Positions 48,355 through 59,369 are shown, counted from the first letter of the stretch. The stretch: 64,000 nt of DNA from Artemia franciscana (GCF_032884065.1 NC_088866.1:52026068-52090067), one strand, 5' to 3'. Numbers and translations are program-made. Notes: generated by a model from the letters alone, not told the origin.

Positions 48355-49030
48355 TTTATTTAAACAACAATCGTAGCTCAAATGACTAATTTGATGTTGA
48401 AATACAAAACATGTTATTAGGCACTATCATATATTGACTGACGTAAAAAAAGGGACGAAAGCGTTCTGGTAGCGATTTGTCCGAGGACGCACTGGCACAA
48501 GTTTTAGCTTCTGTCTCGGACGGCTGACTGTCAGGGCTTCTGGTGGTACAATGTCACGGTGAGCAGGGTTAGACAGCAGCATTTTACTAAACCTCTGGAT
48601 AAGGTTACCCAAACGGAGTTCCAAACTTTGGGGCTCAAGGGTTAGCAGAGCATCATGGTGGGAAATGTCTCTGTTACTCAGGATGTTCCTGGATGCCCTT
48701 TTAGACTGACTCTAGTTCCTGCAATAGATAGGTGGTTCTTAATACTGACGGGCCCCAGACGGGACTGGCGTATTCAAGTATGTGGCACAGGTATGCCCTT
48801 AGAAGACTGTGGGCGCTGCACCCGAAGCGGCACGTTTTTCAAAGGGTTTGCAGAGATGTGTTTGATTTAAAGGTCACACTATTAATATGGGTAGTAAAGG
48901 TGCTATCATGTGAGAAAATGATACCTAGTATTTTCACCTCACTCACAACAGGGAAAGGAATTTCAGGGGGGACGAAGTCTCTCTTTAGCAGGTTTAGTTT
49001 AAGTATTTTTACTTAACAGAGTTAATAGTA
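48311..49030 (-). mobile_element. Non-LTR retrotransposon 3' end with (CT)n tail
   Basis: On the minus strand, broken frames give FSHDSTFTTHINSVTFKSNT and ILEYASPVWGPSVLRTTYLL (the C-terminal thumb-like region with L-E-Y-x-x-P-V-W), then NPAHRDIVPPEALTVSRPRQ, and finally YQNAFVPFFT with a stop just after. About 100 bases of 3' untranslated sequence follow, ending TTAAATAAACC and a GA/CT microsatellite at 48313-48350, which is probably the element's own tail. Several frameshifts; dead. Shares its end with 38690-38960. Confidence 0.85.
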
Positions 49031-50800
49031 AATTTTGTATCAGAGCACTGTGAACTTAGTAGATCTCGGTTTCGTGATTTCGGAGAATTGTAAAAAAAAT
49101 GGCTTTCTCTTTTTTGGCTTTGTTGAGATATAATTGATTTTTTTATTCGGCAAAACCCTCTCAATCTACTAATGCCAAGCTCAATTTAGTGTACATGAGT
49201 TTAGTGGACAGAGGAATAAGTTCTACCCCATCCCCTCTCTATCCCAAACTGATATAAATAATTACATCACAATAGTCACAATTAATAGAGTTAGTAAATT
49301 TACACCCTAACATTATAGATGTGATTTCCAATGTGCTAAACGTCATAAATATGAGTTTTAACGCTATAAACGTCAAAAAAAGTATTAAACGAATAAGGGT
49401 ATGGCTCCAGGTGAGTATAATATTTACAATCAAAACACCTGGACTATCCTTATTTCTATTTTGCTTCAAATAGATACAGAATGGCAAGAGATTTTTTTTA
49501 GTTTGAAATATTTTTGGTTTACCTTCAAATTCCCTCGTCAACCTCACTTTCGTTTTATTTCCTCCTCTTTAAAATCAATTCATATAGACTTGGTCAAGGC
49601 TATTTTTCTCATTCTCTCTTTCTTTGCTTTTTTCTACATAATCATTTCATAGCTTTACAGTGCTGGGTGTATATTACTACCTCATTTTTATTTATTTATT
49701 TTTTCTTCTTTTCTTCAAAACCAATTGAATAGCATAGAACCAGTAATGCTTTCGCAGAAAACTGTAGTGAAATATTGCAAATCTTTTATTCTATTTCGGT
49801 TATAGAAGTTATAAGTTAGTTCAGGTAGATAAGGGATAATCGGTATTAAAGTAGGAGGAAAAAGGAAATTTGGTGCTTTCTCTTCCTGCTATCTACGGAA
49901 GAATAATTTCAAAATGGGACCTTCCCGTGTACATATAAATTTAAAAAAGCAGTTCGAAGTGTCTAATATAGAAGTAAACTACAGTTATTTCTTAAATTAA
50001 ATATCTTGTTTTTTATTCTATGATTTTTTTAAAATTTTCGCTCAAAAATTCCTATTTTTCTCCTGCTACCCCAAGCTATTTAGCGATAAGAATATGAACT
50101 TTTAGTCAGGTCTGTAAATTCAGATGTTGAATGAAGAATTTTTGCTTTTGTTAATTTATTTTGTGTCCATGTGAATTAATCAAGAAATCATTCCTATTTG
50201 AACTCATTCGAGGCTTCTAATTAATTTTTAATCAATGCTTGCCGCATTACAATACGTCGCGGTTGAAATAAACAAATTTTATTTAATTTTTACTTTAAGA
50301 ACGAATTTTTTACTAAGACACGAATTTACTACGTTTTTGTAGATAAATTCACATCTTTATACATTGTTTTATACGATGAATAGGAATTTTCTATGTTAGA
50401 CAGTCGTTAGGTATAATTCTGAAACATGGGGCTTCGAAAAGTCAAGGAAGATAATCTAAATTTTTTCATTACTATTTTCAAAGTAGTTTTGTGTACTCAC
50501 TTAAGCAACTGTACATTTAAGGAGAAGCTGTGAGACAATTTTGGTTTGACTGATCCTAGTAAATTTTGAAAAAAAATGAAGATTGTTAGAAAGTATCTTA
50601 CAGATAAAAGGTTGATCACTTGGCAAAATTATGTCTGGATATATCAGTGAGTTCCAAGCGTAAAGCAAATTTTCTCAGATTATGTGAAAAGACATTATAA
50701 GTACGTATTCAAAAAAGGCAGCAATCTCATGAGTGAAATTGAAGATGAGTATCCACAGCTCTGGCTGGCTCGGAGCAGAAACAATTTGTTAATATTAGTT
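49031..50800. other. No gene seen
   Basis: AT-rich intronic sequence without recognisable repeats or exons. ORFs of 60-100 codons here have Phe/Leu/Ile-rich composition expected of AT-rich DNA. Confidence 0.4.
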
Positions 50801-50814
50801 GTAGTATATTCTTC

Positions 50815-51290
50815 AATAGTGATGCTCTCTAGGTACTAATGCATGGTTCTGAAAGGTTGGCGCTGAAAAAACTGCTAAAAAAAAGAGCCTAAAGTTTTGA
50901 ATATAATTGTCTTTGACGAATTCTGGAATCACCTGGACGGACAAAATTACCAACTCATTCATTAGAGAGAAGACTAAACAGCCACTCTTAAAAGTCTTTA
51001 TTGATAAAGTAATAAGCCGTTTGTAGCTATAGCGGGGGTATATGGTTAGAATGGGTAGCAATCGCATTCCTAATGATGTTTGTTGTTGGACTCCTCCTGC
51101 AGTTTGACTTCTTGGGCGACAGAAGGTTATACTTGGACGATGCCTAGAAAAAACGAAGTACTCTCAAGAACAGCCCTTGATGATCTTTGGCTGAAGACAC
51201 CGGAGAGGTTATCATGGAAGGCATCGTTGCCAGCTTTTGCTTCGACCGACGTAGGAAGTCCTAATTCTAAGTAAAGTAATATCCTTTGTG
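50815..51290 (+). pseudogene. Non-LTR retrotransposon ORF2 C-terminal fragment
   Basis: The plus strand in changing frames gives LYGSETWALKK (L-Y-G-x-E-T-W, typical at the RT C-terminal side), then FWNHLDGQ, MVRMGSNRIPNDV (the G-H-x-x-R-M region) and finally SRTALDDLWLKTPERLSWKA with SLPAFASTDVG up to a stop. At least three frameshifts or stops. It is a dead fragment and not an exon of the host gene, although its last part is open for 64 codons. Confidence 0.7.
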
Positions 51291-51419
51291 TTTTCGAAAA
51301 ACTTTTGCTTGTGACATTTTCCATTATTGTCTTTTACAAATTTCTAATCAAATTGGTCTACTTAGGTCTGCACAACTGACATCCCTATCTTCTTATTAGG
51401 GGCAAGCAAAATCTTCGTT

Positions 51420-52823
51420 ACTCATTGTGATAAGGCTATTGAGCAATTTTATGCTCTGATTTCGTGGCTAGATTTTTTTTATCTTCCCTTTAAAGGCTCT
51501 CGAAAGCTTTTTGGATCATTGCCAAAAGGCTAATTGCACCATTTAATTTTCATTTTTGGTTGATATTTTCTTATTCGCCAAAGGATATTCGCTCGTTGCC
51601 AAAGAACAGTTTAATATTCTGTTTTCGGTTGTTGAAAGGTTCATGAAAGCTTTTTTGCTTATTGCTGAAAGGCTAATTGAACGATTTAATCTTCCTTTTT
51701 TTGGTATTTTCTTGTTAAAGATCTGTAAAATCTTCTTTGCTGGTTGCCAAAAATTGATTAAACAATTTAATATTCAGCTTTTGGCTGCTATAGGCTGTTT
51801 TACTTTTATTTCTTAAAACAAAATTTCATTCCCAAAAGGATTATTAAACAATTACTTGTTTTATTTTCGGTTGCTATTTTTTGTTAATGGTTTTTGAGGT
51901 ATTCTTTGCTCATGTCCAAAAAAGCGATTGAACAATTCAATATTGTGCTTTTGGTTGTTATAGGCTATTATAATTTTTTTTAGAGGCTCGTGAAAGCTTT
52001 TTCGTTCGTTACAAAACGGGTAATCGGACAATTTAATATTCTGTGTTTGGCTGTTATAGTTTGTCGTCTTTTTGTTAATGGTTCTGAACTCTTTCTTTCT
52101 CATTGCCAAAATGCTAATTAAACAATTTTATGTTCTGCCTTCGATTGTTATTTTCTTGTTAGTGGCTTGTAAAATCTTCTTTATTCATTAGAAGAAAAAA
52201 AACTGAACAATTTTATATTCTAATTTATAATCATTTATAATTTATAATCTTCTTGTTATAGGCTCGCTGCAATCTGGACAATTAAATATTTTATTTTGTT
52301 GCAATATTTTTGCTAGAGGTTCGTGAAATCTTTTTTACTCATTACCAAAAGAATGTTTGAATAATTTAGTATTCTGTTTTCGGTTGTAATAGGTTTTTAA
52401 CTTCTTGATAGAGATTCGCGAAAGCTTTTTTCTCAATAAATATTTTAATGATATATCTTTGGTTGCTATTTTCTTGTCAGATGCTCATGAAATCTTCTTT
52501 GTTGGTTGCCAAAGGGATAATCAAACAACTGAATAGTCTTTTTTTGGTTGTTATATTTTCTTAAATGTGCTTAGGATTTTTTTTTGGGTTTTCACCATAG
52601 GCTAATTAAAAAATTTTATATTCTGTTTTTGGCTATTCTTTTCTCGTTGTGACCTCGTTATGTCATTTTTGCTTATCATCTAAAGTATAATGAGACAGCC
52701 AAATATTCTATCTTTGGTTGCTATGAGTTGTTATTGTCTTGTAAGAGAATTACAAATCATCTTTTTAGCTCATTGCTAAAAGGCTGTCTTGATAAGCTAG
52801 TGATCTATTTTTGATTGTTATAG
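51420..52823 (+). repeat. Intronic minisatellite, ~85-bp monomer ending in a splice-acceptor-like word
   Basis: About 16 degenerate copies follow each other. A typical monomer has GGCTCGTGAAATCTTCTTTG, CTCATTGCCAAAAGGCTAAT, TGAACAATTTAATATTCTG and TTTTTGGTTGTTATAGG. Landmarks such as GGTTGTTATA or GGCTGTTATAG recur at about 51780, 51953, 52050, 52143, 52380, 52545, 52715 and 52811. The last one, TTTTTGATTGTTATAG, ends at 52823 and is the acceptor of the next exon. A frame of 86 codons at 51556-51816 merely follows the repeat. Confidence 0.85.
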
Positions 52824-53026
52824 GAGGATGAGACGGATCGTGTTCGCCGTGTGTCAGCGCATCAAATGCTAGATCAGCGACCTAGATCATCTTCATCTCC
52901 GCCAAATAGCTACTATAGCCCTAGATCAAACTCCAAACTTGGAAGCAAGGAAGATATCTGAAAGCTATATGAGCAGAAAATTTTCGTCACAGTCACAGCT
53001 TATTGATAAATCAAATTTTATAAACC
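52824..53026 (+). CDS. Last recognisable exon of the gene, with in-frame stop or frameshift
   Basis: After TTATAG the frame reads EDETDRVRRVSAHQMLDQRP, then RSSSSPPNSYYSPRSNSK and LGSKEDI, then TGA at 52959-52961. Shifting by one base there opens ESYMSRKFSSQSQLIDKSNF up to the donor ACC|GTAAGT at 53027. The Ser-rich composition and R-R-V-S-A-H suggest a phosphorylated linker. Either the gene ends at the TGA, or a spurious base (T at about 52959) breaks a longer exon. The good donor favours the second view. Entry phase 0 does not match the phase 2 exit of 48208-48269. Confidence 0.55.
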
Positions 53027-53061
53027 GTAAGTTGCTTTCTTTTCATAATTAAATAAAAAAA

Positions 53062-53327
53062 AGTTTTTTTAAATGAAAGTAAGGAGCAACATTAAAACTG
53101 AAAACGAACAAAAATTACTCCGTATATGAAAAGGGCTTTTCCTCCTCAACGCCCCACTCTTTACGCTAAAGTTTGACTCTTTCTCTTAACTCTATTTTTA
53201 AAACAATAAGAAACGTTAGCGTAAAGAGCGGGGCGTTGAGAAGGAAAAGCCCCTTTTATATACGGAGTAATTTCTGTTCGTTTTAAGTTTTAATGGTGCT
53301 CCTTGCTTTCATTTAAAAAAACTTGTT
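53062..53327. repeat. Family B terminal hairpin
   Basis: Left AAGTTTTTTTAAATGAAAGT and right ACTTTCATTT-like ends mirror each other; inner words ACTCCGTATATGAAAAGGGC and CCTTTTATATACGGAGTAAT continue the pairing. The loop is about 40 bases. Confidence 0.85.
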
Positions 53328-54722
53328 TTTTTATTTAATTTCTGGACGTTTTTGAATTAATGCATGTATTGTTCTTGGCTCTCTGCACATAAATATTAAA
53401 AAAAAATTTGTATATTAATTATTTGTAATTAATCAGAAGATTTTGAGAAAAAAAGATCGAGGGAGGAGGCCTAGTTTCCCTCCAATTTTTTGATTACTTA
53501 AAAAAGCAACTATAACTTTTAATTTTTTAAAAACGTTTTCATTGGTAAAAAATAAACGTAACTTACGAATTAACTTACATAACTAACTTCTATATTTGTA
53601 AGTTTTTATAGCGTATATGAGGGGGTTCAACCATCGTCGATACCTCGCTCTTTAAGCTAAAGCTTAAATTTGGTCCCAATTCCTTAAGAATGACCTCTAA
53701 ATCACAAAGGCCGTAGAATAAATAGTCGAAATTACTAAAAATACTTTAGCGTAAAGAGTGAGGTATAACGAGGAAGTAAACCCCTCATAAGCCTAATAAT
53801 TTTTGTTCTTTTTAAGTTTTGATACTGCTCCTTACTTTCAGTAGAAAAAACTTTTCATATTTATTTTTCATTGTTTTTTCAAATAATGCAAAGCAATCTT
53901 GCGCCCCCTTATTGAAATTCTCTTCCCCCATGAAAAGTTTCTCCATGGAAATATACTCCCACGTAACCCCCCCCCCCCTCAACTCTCCCCCTAAACCAAA
54001 AAAAAACCCCCTGAAAACATCTGTACACTTCCAAGTAACCATTACTATATGTAAACACAGGTCAAAGTGTGTAACTTCTAGCCCCTCCCATGGGAACTGG
54101 GGGGGGAGTAAGTCGTCTCTAAAGACATAGTTATTTGGTTTTTCGACTATGGTGAATAAAATGGCTATTTCGGAATTTTGATCCGGGGACTTTGGGGACA
54201 AAATGAGCGTGGGAGGGGGCCTAGAAGCCCTCCAATTTTTGATCACTTGAAAAGGGCACTAGAACTTTTAATTTCCGTTAGAATGAGCCCTCTCGCGACA
54301 TTCTACGACCACTGAGTCGATACGATCACCCCTGGGAAAAAAAACACAAAAAAAACAAACAGATAGACACGCATCCGTGATCTGTCTTCTCTCAAAAAAT
54401 GCGAAATTCCACATTTTTCTAGATAGGAGCTTGAAACCTCTACAATTAGGTTTTCTGATACGTTTAATCTCATGGTGTGATTTTCGTTAAGATTGTATGA
54501 CTTTTAGGGGGTGTTTTTTCCTATTTTCTAAAATGAGGCAAAGTTTCTTAGGCTCGTAACTTTTGATGGGTGTAACTGATCTTGATGAAACTTATCTATT
54601 TAAAATTAGCAATAAAAAGCAATTCTTTTTATGTAACTATTGGTATCAAAATTCCATTTTTTAGAGTTTCAGCTACTATTGAGCCGGGTCGCTCCTTACT
54701 ACAGTTTGTTACCACTAACTGT
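53062..54722 (-). repeat. Family B copy, minus orientation, ~1.66 kb
   Basis: It runs from the head at about 54690-54722 (GCCGGGTCGCTCCTTACTAC and a decayed palindrome) to the terminal hairpin at 53062-53327. The hairpin arms are about 110 bases with CTTTACGCTAAAGTTTGACT on one side and the complement on the other. It splits the first unit of a tandem repeat (see 54737-55190). The minus strand has an open frame of 144 codons at 53812-54246. Confidence 0.8.
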
Positions 54723-54736
54723 TGAAAAAAATTTTA

Positions 54737-55190
54737 GAACATTTTTTGCTAGTTTTGCCTTAAAAACATCAATGATCCACCTATGATCTGTTTATTTCAG
54801 TCTTTATCAATCTATAATCAGATTCTATAGACCTTAAGTTGCTTTCTTTTCTTAAAAAAACAACAAAAAACAGTTTTCTTATATGAACATTTTTTGCTAG
54901 TTTTGCCTTAAAAACATCAATGATCCACCTATGATCTGTTTATTTCAGTCTTTATCAATCTATAATCAGATTGTATAGTCCTTGAGTTGCTTTCTTTTCA
55001 TAAAAAAAACAACACAAAAACAGTTTTCTTATATGAACATTTTTTGCTAGCATTGCCTTAAAAAAGTGGAGTTTCAGCTTTATGATCATCAATAACCGAC
55101 CTATGATCGGCCTATAATTAGATTTTATAGACCATGAATTGTCTTCTTTTGTTTAAAATCTTCTTTTCTAAAAAGAACATTTTGTTTTTT
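54737..55190 (+). repeat. ~148-bp tandem array containing a decayed exon end and donor
   Basis: The word GAACATTTTTTGCTAG starts at 54737, 54885 and 55035, with a more diverged version near 55175. Each unit has CTATAATCAGATTCTATAGA then CC and TTAAGTTGCTTTCTTTTC, which parallels the exon end at 53000-53026 and its donor (AAATTTTATAAACC|GTAAGTTGCTTTCTTTTC). The GT of the donor is mutated in the copies (TTAAG, TTGAG, ATGAA). Thus the array seems to include the real exon end as its first member. Confidence 0.8.
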
Positions 55191-56082
55191 TGTTTACCTA
55201 AAAAAGTGGCTTTGCAAGGTCATTGTCATTAATAATTGACTTTATATAATTAGCAGCCTCGGTGACCATAGAGAAGAGTCGTATATGCAAACCTAAATAT
55301 TTGTGTGCAATAACGCGTTGAGGTCGTACAAATGTCAATTGTAGCTGGCTCATAATTTAGAACAATAGAGGTCAAATCTTGACGCCCTGAGTTTGAGCTT
55401 GACAAAGATGATTTTAAATGTTGTTTTGGGCTATAGTTGTATTTGTGGAGAACAAAAATCGAAATTAGGCTACATAGTAGGTGCAGATGGATGGATGGAA
55501 TTTGACTAAAGGGGAGGTGTGTTTTTTCTCTCTTAAGTACGTCTTTTCAAGGTCATAGCTTCGGCAAATCTGTTCTGTTTTGTCTAATGGAGGAGGGAAT
55601 GAAGTTAAAGTGTTAGGGCCAGCTTTTTAAGCTCAAGGGGGAGTGGGAGGTGGCGAATGTTTCTCTTTATGGATAAAGAATACGACTGGGGGGATGCACT
55701 CGCCTAATAGGAGATTGTAAGTTTACACCCTGAAATGCAAAGACCTGTCTAGCCTGAAAGTTGCTTTAATACAGAAAAAGAGTTAGAATGAAGAGTATTT
55801 TTAAGGTTTTTCTAAGTTCAACCTGCAGGCGATAAATTTAAAGTTCTGACTGAAAACACCTTCAGCACTAACTACAATTTTTCAATGCAACCATGAAATA
55901 ATTATGCAACTACAATTATACAGCTCGAGACAGCCGTAGCATCCAAATCTAACCGTTAGAAAAAAAATATCTTCTTTCTTAATGCTTCTTTTCCAATGTA
56001 ATTGTGTGTATTCCCGAATATATTCTTGCAATTACCCCTTCCCCTCCCTATATTTAGAAAAATGCCTTTTTGGTGTTTTTAT
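55191..56082. other. No gene seen
   Basis: Mixed AT-rich and G-rich intergenic or intronic sequence; nothing recognisable. Confidence 0.4.
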
Positions 56083-56604
56083 TGACCCCCCCCCCTTCTA
56101 GATATTTATATCTGCTTTTTATCTTAATTAAAAGAAATTTGAAAAAACCTTGTCCTCCCACCTGTCCCTTGCAGAAAAATTCCGATTCATAGCTGAATCT
56201 TATAATTCTGATCTACGTAAAGGTGTTTGACTAACAAATTATACTGATATTTCATATCAATATATTTACCAAATACAACAAAAAAAAAATTGAGATGGTA
56301 TGGTCTGGGAATTTCTGGCCTGAAAAAAGGTCTAGAAAAGTCACAAGACACCCCCCCTCTAGATATTTATATCTGCTTTTATCTTAATTGAAAGAAATTT
56401 GAAAAAAAACCTTGTCCTCCCCCCTGTCCCTTGCTGAATAATTCAGATTCATAGTTCAATCTTAGAATTCTGATCTACGTAAAGGTGTTTGACTAACAAA
56501 TTATGCTGATATTTCATATTAATATATTTACCAAATACAACGAAAAAAAAATTGAGATGGTGGGGTCTGGGAATTTCTGGCCTGAAAAAAGGTCTAGAAA
56601 AGTC
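56083..56604 (+). repeat. Tandem duplication, 261-bp period, two copies
   Basis: TAGATATTTATATCTGCTTT at about 56099 and 56360 starts two copies that agree over their length, through GATCTACGTAAAGGTGTTTG and the word TCTGGGAATTTCTGGCCTGA, with few substitutions. Each begins after a C run. Recent local duplication, no ORF. Confidence 0.9.
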
Positions 56605-57500
56605 CCAAGTTTGATAAAATTTGCTCAGAGCCTGAATTTTTGCTAAGATTTCATGTGAGTGATGCCATATTTATGTACATTTCAAGAGCTAAAATTATGT
56701 CGTTTTTCCTTAGAAGTGTCTGTATGGTTTTGACATGCAAAAATTTCACAAGATGATTAATTGCTCTGTACGAGTAAAGAAATAACCCGCTAATCCTGCT
56801 ATTGCACAATTTAGATATTTCAGAAATTACAATAAAATAAAGGACGCGTTATTCTAGTGTCTGCGAAGGATAAAATGGAAAGATGAATTGAACTCATGCC
56901 TGAATATCTTAATTCAACTGACATTTTCTCATTAGCCAATATATGACTTGAAACCAAAGAATAAAACGATTATGCCAAATACACAAATTAGATATTTCAG
57001 GGAGCAGAGGTATTGGAACAATCCTGCTTGTTACTGAATTATAAAAAAAAATTAGAGCAAAAATATAACGACTGGAGGAAGAAGTTTTTTAATATCTATG
57101 ATGTCTTACGAAACTACACATTAATTTGAATGAATCCGAACAGCTAAAACAAAAACCACTGAAAAATATGTGAGGTACTGATGCACGAAGATGGAGTGCA
57201 ATGAGATCTGTGTCTAGAAGACATGGGACATCAAGCAAGGAAGCAAATACCAAATGAAAATAATAGACAAAGAAATCTTTGGTTATAAGAAAAGCGACAG
57301 GGATGATCATATCAAATCGTTAGCAAAATCTGCGATTAGAAGAGAAGCAACAGTGAGAATCACAACATGTTCCAAGATAAAAAAAAATCTTATAAAATGG
57401 ATGATTCCTGGATGAGTTAACAGAAAGGAGGAATTGAAATCACACCAGAGTTTCTTAATTTATTTGAAATTGCTGATTGAACACCTCACGATTCAAAACT
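56605..57500. repeat. Degenerate direct repeats with TTAGATATTTCAG words
   Basis: Similar phrases recur: CAATTTAGATATTTCAG at 56807, AAATTAGATATTTCAGG at 56986, and GATGAATTGAACTCATGCCT at 56882 with a related phrase near 57430. Pieces such as AAAGAATAAAACGATTATG (56957) and GAAGAATAACGCGATGATT (57502) align. Old tandem structure; no coding signal. Confidence 0.45.
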
Positions 57501-57589
57501 GAAGAATAACGCGATGATTAAGCTAGTGCGTGATTACTGAATCAAATATACAAGTCTACCACGTGCTGGGGCTTGGGCAAAGCCCTGGA

Positions 57590-57905
57590 ATCCATTATTT
57601 AAATAACTAAAATATAAAATTAACATATGAATTTAATAAAAATTATTTAAATCGATTTTTATTAAAATTTATTTACACAATATAAAATCTTGTCATATGT
57701 ATAATATAATGTAAAATTATTACTATAAAATCTTATCAAAAATCCCTTTAAATCAGCTTTAATTTAATTAAATTTTTACTTAATTTAAATGCCAAATTTA
57801 AATATTAAAGTAATATAACACAATATAAATAATTAAAATAATTCATTTGTGATTAAATCTATTTAAGTTTATTTATTTTTTCTTAATAAATATTAAATAT
57901 AGATG
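57590..57905. repeat. Very AT-rich low-complexity tract
   Basis: About 300 bases of ATTTAAAT/TTAAAATTTA-type sequence. No coding frame and no monomer is defined. Confidence 0.6.
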
Positions 57906-59369
57906 CGTTGCTTATCATTTCGTTGCGCATAGGGTTGTCTTTGTTAAAATGGGCCAACAGAATTTTTTAATCGTGAAAACCACTCCGTCTTAAGTGATCT
58001 AAAGGCGATAATTGGAATTATGTGTCAATTTAGGGCCCATTTAAGGTCTTTGAATTGTATTTGCAATTGAAACGATTATCATATTTGAGAGAGCATAAAA
58101 ATGCAATCGATAGTGTGTCTACCTTGTCCCTACTTAAGTGATGGATCGTCTCCAAATTTACTGGAGCAAAGGGTTATATCTTTTTTTTTCATTTATGAAG
58201 TGCTTCAATATTTTGATCAAAGTCAGTTTGCTGGATATGATCTCGTTTTTTATTATTATTAAATCCTTCAATTTCAGTGTTGTCTGATTCTGACACCCAG
58301 ATGAAGCCTACAAAAAAGATTTATTTTATAGATGTTCTCTCGAACTCGTATCGTATTTGGCCATTCATTTAATTTTTGATCAAATCGTTCGAGATACTGA
58401 GGACCCTGAATGCTTGTGTCTACTTAAAAATAAAAGGATGAAAATGAAACAGGTAAAGTACTTTTTCTTATTTCTGTTTCTTCAACAAAAGTCAAAAGTA
58501 TTGATATGAAGTATGGCTGTCAGTCACACTTTATGAATCACTGACATTAGTGAATTCGCTAGATGTCTCATTTTCTTAGGGTAATTAGATAAAAGGATTA
58601 TGTATTACACAAATATTGAGAACGGGGGTTGAAACAAATATAAACATTCACTAGAAATTCCTCCTTAATATAGATACTGGAAATCCCCCCCCCCTCAGTT
58701 CCCATCTATAACACTTATTGATTCTGATTCTCCTTCTAGTTTAGCTTTATAATGCAAACCCATGTATGTTAGTTTTGTCGTAACCAATTGAAAGTTCCAG
58801 TATTTTAAAACCTGGTGAGAGATTAGCTCATCGAAGTTCATTGAATAAAAGACATTCCCGATTACCCCCATCTCTACAGTTTATAAAATACTTGTTTCAA
58901 CAAAAGGATGAAAAGAATAACATTCCCCCCTCCTTCTTTATACCCTTGTTTGCTCAGCTATTTATTTTGTTCAGTTATTGCTCAGTTATTACTGTCTGTT
59001 AAACTATTTATTAAAAACAAATTCCATATTTCTTATAGGCTTAGATACTGTTTCTGTGCAACAATAATTGTTTATATTCATGAAAATTTAAAGTTAAAAA
59101 CAACAGCAATTGTTTTTATATTAAAAGGTAAAAATCTTTGGAAAAAAACAGCATTAAAAAACTTACTAATTTCTTGCACCTCTTATTAGCGAATGGTAAA
59201 TAAAAGCTCTTTAGCATTTCTTTGGTTTTCTACAATATTGAACTCACTAAAAACAATCAAGGTTTTTGTTCCTCACTTGTCTAATATTTTAAAGTTACTA
59301 GATTTACCAAATACAATTTTTAAAATCAAGATTTTCTATTTTTAAGAAAATTTTTCTATGTAGAACCTT
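57906..59369. other. No gene seen
   Basis: AT-rich sequence with no exon signals. A 93-codon ORF at 58908-59189 has unremarkable AT-driven composition. Confidence 0.4.

Larger units (their letters stand above)
32603..53026 (+). other. Span of a dispersed multi-exon gene, myosin-XV/Myo10A tail-like
   Basis: Five exons at 32603-32863, 34145-34340, 42207-42413, 44061-44167 and 45774-45961 are joined by introns of 1281, 7866, 1647 and 1606 bases. Phases match at each junction (1, 0, 0, 2), except for a 1-base loss inside the second exon. Two further probable exons lie at 48208-48269 and 52824-53026. The joined product is Gln-, Pro- and charge-rich with short conserved-looking motifs: a Gln-rich helix, GRVNTVRTGKW-RCPP, FFEFK, an I-R-K-L-K-L segment, H-R-K-M-L-L-E, R-R-V-S-A-H. 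From memory of the family these resemble the tail linker of class XV / insect Myo10A myosins. No motor, MyTH4 or FERM domain is visible, so the family call is tentative. A start and a true end are not seen. Confidence 0.6.

Noticed and set aside
48655-49016. Plus-strand ORFs of 71 and 94 codons
   Set aside because: Shadows of the minus-strand non-LTR fragment, which has clear RT C-terminal motifs.
51556-51816. 86-codon ORF with repeated peptide pattern
   Set aside because: The pattern follows the ~85-bp minisatellite; the minus strand has an ORF of similar length over the same array.
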